Shown: positions 31,973 to 41,771 of the stretch, piece after piece
Layout: the number at the start of each line of letters is the position of its first letter
Position numbering within the stretch: the stretch's first letter is position 1
Source: Aricia agestis
Lineage: Eukaryota; Arthropoda; Insecta; Lepidoptera; Lycaenidae
Assembly (NCBI RefSeq): GCF_905147365.1
Contig: NC_056407.1
Coordinates: forward strand, 15,359,980 to 15,423,979
DNA length: 64,000 bases
Reading direction: 5' to 3'
Notes under the pieces: generated by a model
What the model was told of the DNA's origin: nothing
What the model saw: the letters and a program-made list of their open reading frames with translations, nothing else
Database searches by the model: none
Made by a program: the position numbers and the translations under genes

Positions 31973-32204
31973 CTTCTGTCTGTCTGTCTGTCTCGCTTTC
32001 ACGCCAAAAGTACCGAACCGATTGTAATGAAATTTTGTATACAGATAGTCTAAAGTCTGAGAAAGGACATAGGCTACTTTTTTACTGGAAAAAAGGGTTG
32101 TAAGGGGGTGAAAATACGAAAATTTGTTCAAATTAAGTTAGTTCCAAAAATTCATACTAGATGGCGCCTTGCGTCTCTTACATCGCGCTAACGCTTGCCC
32201 AACA
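31973..32204 (+). mobile_element. Helitron H1, internal fragment
   Basis: Starts in the (CTGT)n part and ends at CGCTAACGCTTGCCCAACA where the next repeat begins. Neither end is intact. Confidence 0.7.
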
Positions 32205-32652
32205 TCCATACTAATATTATAAATGCGAAAGTATCTCTCTCTGTCTGTCTGTCTCGCTTTCACGCCAAAACTACTGAACCGATTGCAATGAAATTTTGTA
32301 CACAGTTATTCTATAGTCTGAGAAAGGACATAGGCTACATTTTGATGTGGGAAAATATCTTATTTCCATGAAAATATCGATGAAAATGAATTCGCATTGC
32401 GCGTGGCCAGCGCTCATCCCGGGGGTCCTGGGTTCGAGTCCCGCAGGCGGAACAAAAAGTTTTAAATGTTCCTGGGTCTTGGATGTGTATTAAAATAAAA
32501 TTTCAAAAATCTTAAATATATTTTATGTATAATATTATAAAAAATCCAGGAATATATCGATGCAATGAACATTTTAGCTCTAATACGATTCAACAGATGG
32601 CGTTTTATTTTTTACTACATTGTAACATAGAACTAATCATACTTATTAGTTA
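32205..32652 (+). mobile_element. Helitron-like H2 carrying a tRNA-type B box
   Basis: Starts TCCATACTAATATTATAAA. Near 32400-32452 lies GTGGCCAGCGCTCATCCC, then GGGTTCGAGTCCCG, a perfect RNA polymerase III B-box match inside a T-arm-like stem. Also at 51477-51530 (reverse), 52776-52829, 58716-58767 and 59306-59357. Confidence 0.7.
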
Positions 32653-33366
32653 CTAGCTGTTGCCCGCGACTTCGTCCGCGTGGACTTCAGTTTATAAAGC
32701 GCGATGTCAACAAAATTGGTGTCAAAGCTTTTATAAAAAAACTCTGGTACTCGTAACCCTTAAATCAATACAGCTGTCCAGTGTGCACACAATAAGTATT
32801 TCATTTTTAGGGTTCCGTACCTCAAAAGGAAAAAACGGAACCCTTATAGGATCACTTTGTTGTCCGTCTGTCCGTCTGTCAAGACCCTTTTTCTCAGGAA
32901 CGCGTGGAGGCATGAAGCTGAAATTTATATCAATTACTCAGGTCTACTGTCCCTTGAAGCTGTGAAAAAATCAAACTTCTAAGCCAACGCAATCAAAAGA
33001 TACAGCCGTTTATGCCGCAAATTTTCGACACTTGCAAGGGAATCAAAACCTACAGGGTGCTTCCCGTGAACTCAGAATCTTGAAATTTGGTACGAAGCAA
33101 CGTCTTATAGCATAGATAAAGGAAAAATTACGAAAACCATAAATTTTTAGTTACATCACATAATATATTTTTTTTTAATAATTTTAAACTTACTACCCAT
33201 TTCCTCATAAACGCGTAGAGGTATTAAATTGAAATTCATACTAAATACTCAGGTCTATAATACCTTTAAGCTGTCGGAACCCTCGGTGCGCGAGTCCGAC
33301 TCGCACTTGGCCGGTTTTTTTTATATTAAACTTTATATTTTATGCCAAATTTTAAAGCTTATTTTA
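32653..33366 (-). mobile_element. Helitron H1 (minus) split by an 'AGGGTTCCGTA' repeat
   Basis: H1 3' end CTAGCTGTTGCCCGCGAC at 32653. It is broken at ~32805 by the repeat 32806-33322 and resumes at 33323 (ATATTAAACTTTATATTTTA) to ~33366, where an inverted-repeat end begins. Confidence 0.75.
32806..33322 (+). mobile_element. 'AGGGTTCCGTA' repeat, full copy 2
   Basis: Identical by eye to 17672-18187, including the T9 run. It sits inside an H1 Helitron, which gives its insertion point. Confidence 0.85.
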
Positions 33367-33903
33367 TATACAGGGTGTAAAAAGACCACTTCCGATAACT
33401 TTGGGGTATTATTATACTACATTTTCTGATTACAAAAATGTATTTTTTTTTATTTTTTTTTATTTTTTAAATTTTTTTTTAAATATATTTTTTATGATTA
33501 ATAACCTTTACACATAAGGATAAACCATTTACAAAAAATATTAATTTTTTTTTTTACTTTTATTTTTTTATTCCGATGCGCAATGTAAAGGCGCGAGTCA
33601 TTGATATCAACTGTAGCGCGCTTAATAACATAAGGTCGTAAACGACCATACTGTACGGCTGCGGCAGTTTTGAACCTTATGGACTATGGTCTTTCCAACC
33701 TATCAAGAACTATGACATTCAACTCTCTCAAGTAACTCAGAACTTTGACCTCTGATCTCTTACCTAGAGGCTACTTGCAGTGTTAAAACTTTAATTCCTA
33801 AATCATGTACAAAACTGTAAGTAAAGTTTCTGAGCATGAGGAACAACTTAATTACCTATCGATTAGTTAAAAAGTTCTTCGTAAGGAACAAAACCGTGTT
33901 TTT

Positions 33904-34228
33904 CCGTGGGAGAGCCATGCTTCGGCAGGAACGGGCCGGCTCGACCGGATAAATACTACGGGCTCACAAAAAACCGGCCTGAAACAGCGCTTGCGCTATG
34001 TTTCGTCGAGTGAGTGAGTTTACCGATGGCCCAATCCCCTACCCTTTTCCCTTCCCTATCCTCCCCTATGCCCTTCCCTACGTTCCCCTATTACCCTATT
34101 CCCTCTTAAAAGGCCGGCCACGCACCTGCAGCTCTTCTGATGCTGTGTGTCCATAGGCGACGGAATTTACTTTCCATCAGGTGACCCGTTTGCTCGTTTG
34201 CCCCCTTATTTCATTTAAAAAAAAACAA
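33904..34228 (+). mobile_element. SINE with LINE-derived tail, copy 2
   Basis: Same head, CT-rich middle and tail as 28749-29067, with scattered differences and a longer CT-rich part. Confidence 0.75.
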
Positions 34229-34808
34229 TATTGTGTGATATGCGGATGAACCGTCTTCCGCAATCTCAGGCTTTCTATCGAAATTACAGACGATGCATGA
34301 AAACTTCCGTAGGTACGTAAAACTATGGTAATAAACTTACGTGTAAAATGTTAAGATCTTAAAGTGTTCTTATTTCTCTAGACTCTATGCATTTTGTAAG
34401 TATTCCTTAGCACTAAGCAATAATTCCACCAACAAAAACACGTCTCTTACACGAAATCTAACACAGTACAAAGTTTTTTGAACGCAACTTAGAAAATAAT
34501 AATTAATTACACATTTTCCGTGTTATGCGGAACGATGATTGTAGATGGACAGAACCTAGATCTGCAACTTTCGCTTTTTATCTACTACAGTCTACAGATG
34601 ATGTATGAAAAAACTAGCAATTAACTTACGTGAAAAATGTTGAATTCTGATTTCTGAATGTGCTCTCTATGCATTTTGAAAATAGTCCATATTATCACCA
34701 ATCAATAACACCACCAATAACTCTTTTTACACGATATCTTACACAACACGTCTTAGTTTTTTACCGCAAACTAATAAGAAATAATAGTCAATTAATTTAC
34801 ATTTTACT
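34229..34808. repeat. Diverged direct duplication (~280 bases)
   Basis: 34290-34519 and 34590-34808 share ACTTACGTG-AAAATGTT, CTCTATGCATTTTG, ACACGA-ATCT-ACACA and the AATTA-TTTACATTTT end in the same order. Non-coding. Confidence 0.6.
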
Positions 34809-36234
34809 CATTTAGTTAACACAAAAATTCAATGCTTTAAAAAGATCGTAATAAGAAACGCTTATTAATTAAACTTAACTCAACCGACAACCTTCAACCT
34901 CAAGATGCAAATTGGAACTAATGTCTAAATATGCGAAAATCGTCTTTAAAAACAATGTACATTGTACGGTATCGACTTTCGGTAAGTTCAAAGGTACCGA
35001 CGCGACGGCCAGACCGCTTGGCGGGAACATCAAAGGCACCGCCGCACGCGCCGCGCCGGGCGCATCTCTTTGAGCTCACCGCTCGCGCCGCCATCGACAA
35101 TTATACCGACAAAATTTGCCGACATTAAGGCTTGTTTCCACTTTGATTAGTGCAGGTGCGAGTGTTTAGTATTAGAATTAAGTGATTTGCACAAAACACG
35201 CGTGGAAAGCAACTGATTTGTGCGAGTAATTAGTAAACAGCCAACCCGCACTAAACAAAGCGAATAGACATTGTCGGCCATATGTCGGTATGCGAAAGAT
35301 TTAAGCATTTATGTAACACGCTTAGCAAACAATAGCAAACACCAACATTTGCCACTGTTCGGTTTCAATGTCGTTTTTATTCAAGCTTTTGTTTGCCAAG
35401 CATATGGACGGACCATAATGATGCTTGGCAACCAATGGCAAACAGCAAACTACAATGAATAGCGTTTGCTATTCATTGTAGCATGTTTATGCTCCATATG
35501 GATGGGTGGTCGTATGTGTTTGCTTGTTCCTGTTTGTGTTCGGCACTGTTTGGCGTTGGTGTCGGATATCTTTCACAAAGCAAAGGCCGTTTGGCAAACA
35601 GTTCCCGGGGTTTCCATACAATTGGTAAACATAAAGTGTTGCGCGTGAGCTTACGAGTGATGGACGTCAAGTTGTTGGCAGCAGTTTTGGCGCATTATCA
35701 CATTCGATTTGAATTGATAATGCGCCAAAACTGCTGCCATGCAAATATAATTAATATTCACCATCGCACGCCACGTTTCGCAAAGTACTGTAAAGGTATT
35801 GTTTTTATCGACGCGCCAAGCGACCCCAGCTGACGAAAATTAAAATGAAAGGGCACTTTATGAACAAAGCTATACACTTTTATGTATTTTCTACCGACAT
35901 TGGTCTGGTGACCAATGCTGCAGCTGATTTACACTGGCGTAGAGCAAAAAATTTAATAGCCACATAAAGTGGTATTTTATTTGAATTTTGGCGGCCGCGG
36001 CTCGCTTGCAGCAAGGATCGGAAAGCCACCTTATCATTCGCCAAGCCTGTTTGATAGCAATGTTGGGACTTTGTCAGTGTTGTTTGATATGTGTAGCGAA
36101 CACAAAGCATACTCCAAGCGAATGGAGACTTCTCGACTGTTTTCGAAACAGCCTATACTTAAGTAATAAAAAAATGACACCAACAACGAACAGTGGCAAA
36201 CACGAACAGGCAAATACATAATAACAGGACTTTA
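34809..36234. other. No gene recognised; hairpin-rich repeat relics
   Basis: Contains modules (TTGGCAAACAGCAAAC, GTTCGGCACTGTTTGGCGTT) that recur in the MITE at 36235. It also has two sharp hairpins: 35449-35481 (CTACAATGAATAGCG mirrored) and 35673-35738 (TGGCAGCAGTTTTGGCGCAT mirrored). Frames of 60-116 codons cover it on both strands without any domain, so I take it as a decayed element related to the MITE. Confidence 0.4.
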
Positions 36235-36441
36235 AGCCCCGTCCATATGCTTGGCAAACAGCAAACACCCACATGTAATTGGGTGTTCGTATGTGTTTGT
36301 CTTCTTGTTTGTGTTCGCCACTGTTCGGCGTTGGTTTCAATTGACCTTCACAACTCAATGACTGTTGATCAATTTTTCCATACGCTTGGTGTTGTGCACT
36401 GTTTGGTGTTTGTGGCATGCACCAATCGTGTGGACGGGGCT
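36235..36441. mobile_element. MITE with TTA target duplication
   Basis: Inverted ends AGCCCCGTCCA / TGGACGGGGCT, 207 bases, flanked by TTA on both sides (36232-36234 and 36442-36444). A 3-base TWA duplication is typical of PIF/Harbinger-type elements. Confidence 0.75.
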
Positions 36442-36908
36442 TTAGGGTTTAGAGTTTTTAGACCATCGTGCTCTGGCGCGGCCTGCAGACTACACGTCTA
36501 ACTATGACGGCGCGGCGCCACTACCAACTAACTATTATTATGTCTAAAAAATGTACCGATATGCAGTGTCGGCCAAAAGTGACGGCAAAGTGTCGACATC
36601 GCGACAGATTTGCGCGGCAAAACATCAAAGAGATGTTTTGCCGTGTGCGGGCGGCGGCATGGTCGCAAAGACAATAATAATAATAATTAGTGTTGTGACC
36701 TATAAAAAATAAAATTAGTTTTGTTCTAGGTAGTCAATATTACAATAACCTACATTAATAATTTTTAATGTACATTAAATAATAATAATGTACTACTACC
36801 CAATAGTACAATAAAATTACGATTGTAGTTTGTAGACTATGTAACTTTTTTCTTATTGAAACCCAAATAAGAGAAATACGTAAGGAAAGTTCTACATTTA
36901 TAACTTAA
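36442..36908. other. No gene seen
   Basis: A GC-rich start (36470-36680) with a hairpin, GCGGCAAAACATC / GATGTTTTGCCG, at 36609-36639, then AT-rich sequence. Confidence 0.4.
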
Positions 36909-38319
36909 CTAGCGGCCCGGCCCGGCTTCGCACGGGTGGACATTGGTTTTTAAATTATTTTTTTTAAATAAAGGTAGTCAATCTTTAAGTTAAGCAGAAC
37001 ATAAAAATAGTTTACATTATTTAGCCTGCAACTACTATATTATAATTATTATGTACATATAACACATTTTTATTGTATTTTTTTTTATATTTTTATATTT
37101 TAAGTGTTATGTTTGATTATTTTATCCTTACCTGCAGAACTATAAGACTATATAGTACATCACTTTGCGATAAGTAAGTATAGTCTATAATTTATAAAGC
37201 ATAAGCAAGAAGGAATATTTTGGTAGATTTTTCACACAATTATTAACACTTAATACGGTTCCCTTTTTTCTCTCATTAAATATAGCCTATATTCAGCAGA
37301 AATAGTGTGGATTAAAAAATATGCATTAATACTTCCATCGTACATCGGCATCGTGGGTATCGCAGACACAATAGATCTTCAATTGTTATGCTGGCAGCCG
37401 GCTGCCGCTATTGGAGATTTATAGTTAAAGAAATTAATTAATTATAATAGCAATCAAAAATAATAGTCATTCAAAACTTATTTTAAAAAGTTCTAAAAAT
37501 ATTACTTTCGTAGTCATAACTTTTAAAGCTTTTTTGAAATTAGGATTATAATAATGAAGCACGATAGTCTATATCAAATCAATAAAGCAGCACCCGGCTG
37601 TCGCATAACTATTGAAAATCTATTGTGTCTGCGATTCCCACGATCGAGGTAATATTTACGTGGACTCTCCGGGCGAGTCTGTGGCACTGATAATTAAATC
37701 TCTCCCCTACCGCACGCACACCCGCGCATCGCGCCTTGACGCCCAATTCGCAACGTGCAGCAGAAATCGTAATATTTTAATTTCGCCATAACATTAAAAC
37801 CAAACGTCCAATTTTAATCATTCAAAGACCAAATATTATCTACATTAACTGTACTTAGTGATGAAATAATTTATTTTGATAAGGGTCAATAGCATGATTT
37901 AAATAAACGCATTTAAATATAGTCCAAAAAAAATCTAGATTTTTTAATAAAAAAATGGTTATTGTGCCTCACTCAACATAGATAGGTATAGTGTGTCGCG
38001 GACTTTTTTGTAGATATTTAAAAGATCTATAATTACTTAGAACATTTTATGCCTCTATCTTTTATAGTTTAGGCAGCGTACGCAAAATAAGTAACTTTTC
38101 TGGTTGATTTTTTAAACCTTGCGTCCGAAAATCCCAAATATCTTACGGAACCTTATATTTTTCCAAAATAAAAATTAGCCTATGTTCAGCAGAAATAATG
38201 CAGGATTCCAATGGTAAAAGAATTTTTCAAATCGGTCCAGTAGTTTCGGAGCCTATTCGACTCAAACAAACAAACAAACAAAAAATCAAATCTTTCCTCT
38301 TTATAATAGTAGTGTAGAC
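36909..38319 (-). mobile_element. 1.4-kb non-autonomous Helitron
   Basis: The + strand begins CTAGCGGCCCGGCCCGGCTT (the 3' CTAG end with a GC hairpin) and ends at AATAGTAGTGTAGA, the inverse of the TCTACACTACTATTATAAA start. No Rep/helicase. A close inverted copy lacking the CTAG end is at 57377-58506. Confidence 0.8.
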
Positions 38320-39311
38320 TTTAAGTTTCATTTCAAAATGCGCAGTAAAGTAGAAAATTACTAGAAAAGGTACTTTTATGATTTCACTTATTACGACACC
38401 TAATATAGCAGTCAAAATTATTTTCTTTCGTCTACTCATTGGGCGAGGATCTTAATATTATGTAAAATTTAACAAGAAGATATTTGAATGTTAGGATGTT
38501 TTTTTTTAATAAGTACAATAATGTTTTTAGTTTTTTTTAAGGAAATTTTTAATTCAAATAACAATGAATATTTGTGGTAATAATAATAATTATATCGAGT
38601 TATTTTTAAGTACATACAATTAAATACAGCAAAACAAATAGCGATTTGTCGATAAAAAAATATCGATACTTCAAATGCACAGGAAGACGTCCTTATTGTT
38701 TTACATGAATTTTTATTCAATTTTGTTCAGTTGCCTGTAAACCTGCGTTTTCGAGTGACGTTTCGCCAATTTGGAAAATTTCATAATTTTGATTACTTCT
38801 CAGTTTTTCTTAATCTTAGTTTATTTTGACTTTTTCGTTAGTTTAATAAGTGATTTTCGTTTTTTTTTTGTAATTAGTGCTAAGTAATTGTTTCGTTTAT
38901 TATTGACTATTTTTCTTTGTGTTTTGTGTCTTTTTTAATTTTAATAAAATGCCTTCTCCGTATGTGTATACCGCGCGCGAATACGGTATGATGCTTATGT
39001 GTTTGGGAGAAGCATCAGGAAATGCCGCAGAATAAAATAAATAAATAAATAAAAATTGTTTTATTTCTGAATAAATTTGAATCAAATATTTTCAGAATGT
39101 TGAACTACATGTTGCCTACCACCGGTTCGGGAACTAACCCGGCGAGAAGAACCGGCGTAAGAAACTCGCACGGGGCCACTTTTTAGTAAAAAAGTGGAAA
39201 ATTTGTCTTTTAAAAAAATAAAATTTACAATGTAAATAACTTAATCTATACAATATGAATACACAATTGTAAGTCACATATAATAAATGTAGAAGCAGTC
39301 TTGCAGAGGCT
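38320..39311. other. AT-rich, no gene recognised
   Basis: Only short frames. A segment at 39105-39175 (CCGGTTCGGGAACTAACCCG, then AACCGGCGTAAGAAACTCGC) looks like a common lepidopteran repeat tail. Confidence 0.4.
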
Positions 39312-40364
39312 TTGAGGATTTACCGAAGGCTATATCCTCATGCCCGACATCCTTCCGACTCTCGTATTATCACACAGGCATACCAACGTGTGTTGGAAAA
39401 TAGGCCTATTGCGCCTTCTACTTCTGGCGGTGGGCGGCAGCTGGACATGCGTGTCGAGGAGCAGGTTTTGGATGTTTTACACCGTGACCCACGATTGGGA
39501 ACTCGTAGTGCAGCCAAAAGATTGAGACGTCGTTACGGTCGGCCAGTTGCATCGCATGCAACCATACATAAAATTCTAAGGCGGAACAGAATGCGTCCCT
39601 ACAAAGTCCACCGAGTGCAAGCGCTACTTCCGGTGGACCGTGTCCGACGCACGGATTATTGCAGATGGCTGCTCCAACGGGAGGAAGCGTTCCCCGGGTT
39701 CATCCAAAATGTCCTTTGGACGGATGAGTCCACGTTCACGAGGAACGGAATGTGGAACAGGAGGAATGCTCACATTTGGTCTGTCGAAAACCCTCGGGCA
39801 TGCCAAGAAACTGGCCACCAAACACGTTGGTCAGTTAGCGTATGGGGTGGCATCTTTAAAAATTTGATATTGGCGCCAGTATTTTTGCCTGCACGGATGA
39901 CTGGTGCGTCATATTTAGATTTTTTAAACTGCCAGTTCACTGACGAACTGGATGAGCACATTGCCGTCACTGACCTTCGGCGAATGTGGTTCCAACACGA
40001 TGGCGCACCTCCACACGTAACACGGCCTGTCCGTCAATGGCTGAGGGAAAATTTTGGAGATCGTTGGATTGGACGTTTGGGTCCCCAAGCCTGGCCACCG
40101 AGATCCCCGGACTTAACTCCATTGGACTTTTTTCTCTGGGGTTACGTAAAGGAGCGAGTTTACAACCGGGCGTGCGACAGTGCCGAGGAAATGAAGCGGC
40201 GAATTAGGGAAGTGTTTAGTGACCTTAGGGAACTTTGTAGTGCCGACAGAACATTCAGTTTTCGTTTGCACGAAGACACGAAGAGGCGTGCAGAACTGTG
40301 TCTCGAGATGCAAGGGGCGCAGTTTGAACCGCATCTCGTAAGACCGCGAGTGCAAAGAAACTGA
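39312..40364 (+). CDS. Mariner-superfamily transposase, DD41D type, N-terminus incomplete
   Basis: 350 codons without a stop. The N-terminal part has helix-turn-helix-type segments (MRVEEQVLDVLHRDPRLGTR, ATIHKILRRNRMRPY). Catalytic motifs: LWTDEST (Asp138), FQHDGAPPH (Asp230) and SPDLTPLDFFLWG (Asp272), giving 41 residues between the second and third Asp, as in the rosa/DD41D group. Such enzymes cut and paste DNA at TA sites. There is no ATG at the front: the frame opens on a Leu codon, with a stop about 40 bases upstream. The first ~25-30 residues are therefore lost or lie in another exon. The right TIR is 1 kb downstream. Confidence 0.8.
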   Translation: MRIYRRLYPHARHPSDSRIITQAYQRVLENRPIAPSTSGGGRQLDMRVEEQVLDVLHRDPRLGTRSAAKRLRRRYGRPVASHATIHKILRRNRMRPYKVHRVQALLPVDRVRRTDYCRWLLQREEAFPGFIQNVLWTDESTFTRNGMWNRRNAHIWSVENPRACQETGHQTRWSVSVWGGIFKNLILAPVFLPARMTGASYLDFLNCQFTDELDEHIAVTDLRRMWFQHDGAPPHVTRPVRQWLRENFGDRWIGRLGPQAWPPRSPDLTPLDFFLWGYVKERVYNRACDSAEEMKRRIREVFSDLRELCSADRTFSFRLHEDTKRRAELCLEMQGAQFEPHLVRPRVQRN

Positions 40365-41403
40365 TAAGGTCAGTGACAAACTTTCTATTCTACAAAATTA
40401 TCATTTTGCTGTTTAGCTTAACTGTCATGTCTAGGTACATTTGAACAAAGTGATATTGTAATTTTTTTAGTCGGGATAAAACATTAAACGTTGTTAACTG
40501 TATGAATTCAACAAATGTTAGTAGAAGTTCATAAAATGTAACTTTGTAATAGTCACACAGAAGGTGCGTACAGTCATTGAGTTATAAGTACGTACGTATG
40601 TATAATGAATTGCGTACAGTTGAATCAATTCATTCATAAATGGCGCAGGCGAGGGGCGCGGGGCTCACCTGCCTGCCGAGTGCCGATGAATGTGCCACGA
40701 AATGTGTATGAACTTTTCATACGTTTACGACATTAAGAAAAGGGTGAAACAGTGCAGTAGAAAAAGTGTTAGAAGAATAGGAATGTCTGCCGTAATTATT
40801 TTTGTTTACTGTGGGCATGAATAACTCTGTAACGAGTTAGATGGAGCTCAGTTCGAACTGCATTTCAAAAAACAGACAGCTGACAGGTCAGTGAACTGAC
40901 AGTACAGTTTAACAAGTCTTTTTTCCATAGATCGGTGTAATTACTGTGTATGAATAATTTGTAGAACCTGAACTCGATGTGAATTTTGATTTGCTTTTTC
41001 TTTTTTTACCCGAAAATAAAAACTGAATATTGTTGAGTAAAAACCTACGAAATGTTACTTACTTAAATCTAATAGTTTTTTAAATCGTGAAAATAATTTT
41101 AATTTAATAATCATTACAATATTGGTGGTTTTTTCACTACCTACGGGCTAGGGACCACGATCAGCTGTTTTGTCTTAACTCATGATTAGCGGGACGCGCG
41201 CGGGGCGGCCGGCTCGGCCCGGGGCGGGCGGGGCTTCACTGGCGCGCGATATTATCGCGCATTGACTGCACGCATTATACATTGCGTGTTGAAAATTTTG
41301 ACTATTTTAAAAACTGGCAATTACAAGAAAATTACTTGCACCAATGGATATATCTCATGCCCTATAATAACCCCACGAAGTTATCGGAAGCGGTCTTTTG
41401 ACA
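40365..41403. other. No gene seen; 3' side of the transposase element
   Basis: AT-rich with two GC-rich patches (40640-40690, 41190-41260). Ends at the inverted repeat 41370-41408. Confidence 0.5.
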
Positions 41404-41405
41404 CC

Positions 41406-41466
<61 letters not shown>
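41404..41466. repeat. (TA)n microsatellite
   Basis: About 30 TA units directly after the TIR ACACCCTGTATA. Confidence 0.95.
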
Positions 41467-41473
<7 letters not shown>

Positions 41474-41495
41474 TATTTATTTTTTTATTTTTTTT

Positions 41496-41718
41496 TGTAA
41501 AAGTCGTGACGGTTCGCAACAGACTAGTTTATTAACCAAAATGGTGGAACAGAGATACATAGACAATATAAACCATAATCATTATGGAATGTACACAGAT
41601 AACAAATACAGATAACAAATCAATAATAATGAGTTAAGACGCATAGTTGCACATTGTGCAAAATAGATGGCGCTAGCAGTATCAATACAACATATTATTT
41701 TGATACACTATAATAACA
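41496..41718 (-). repeat. 3' LTR of copia-like element 2
   Basis: 223 bases, TGTTATTATAG...TTTTACA on the minus strand. It is preceded on that strand by AAGTAGGGG, a polypurine-type tract. Confidence 0.65.
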
Positions 41719-41771
41719 CCCCTACTTATCAAAATAAGGTAAACATTATCAAAAAAGAACATACTACTACA

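Larger units (their letters stand above)
33367..41408 (+). mobile_element. Possible large mariner-type element bounded by matching TIRs
   Basis: Left end TACAGGGTGTAAAAAGACC with CTTCCGATAACTT; right end mirrored as AAGTTATCGGAAGCGG ... ACACCCTGTA. TA lies on both sides. About 35 bases match with 4-5 differences, then similarity fades. A transposase gene of the right type (39312-40364) lies between. Known insertions inside (SINE, MITE, Helitron) account for about 1.9 kb of the 8 kb. Alternatively the two ends belong to two separate decayed copies. Confidence 0.4.

Noticed and set aside
32400..32452. A true tRNA gene
   Set aside because: The B box and part of a T stem are present, but there is no anticodon arm or acceptor pairing of the right length, and the segment recurs in each H2 copy.
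35483..35833. 116-codon + frame as a gene
   Set aside because: It spans a near-perfect hairpin and MITE-like modules, is matched by frames on the other strand, and shows no domain.
39340..40379. Small frames on both strands inside the transposase
   Set aside because: They are other-frame shadows of the 350-codon transposase.
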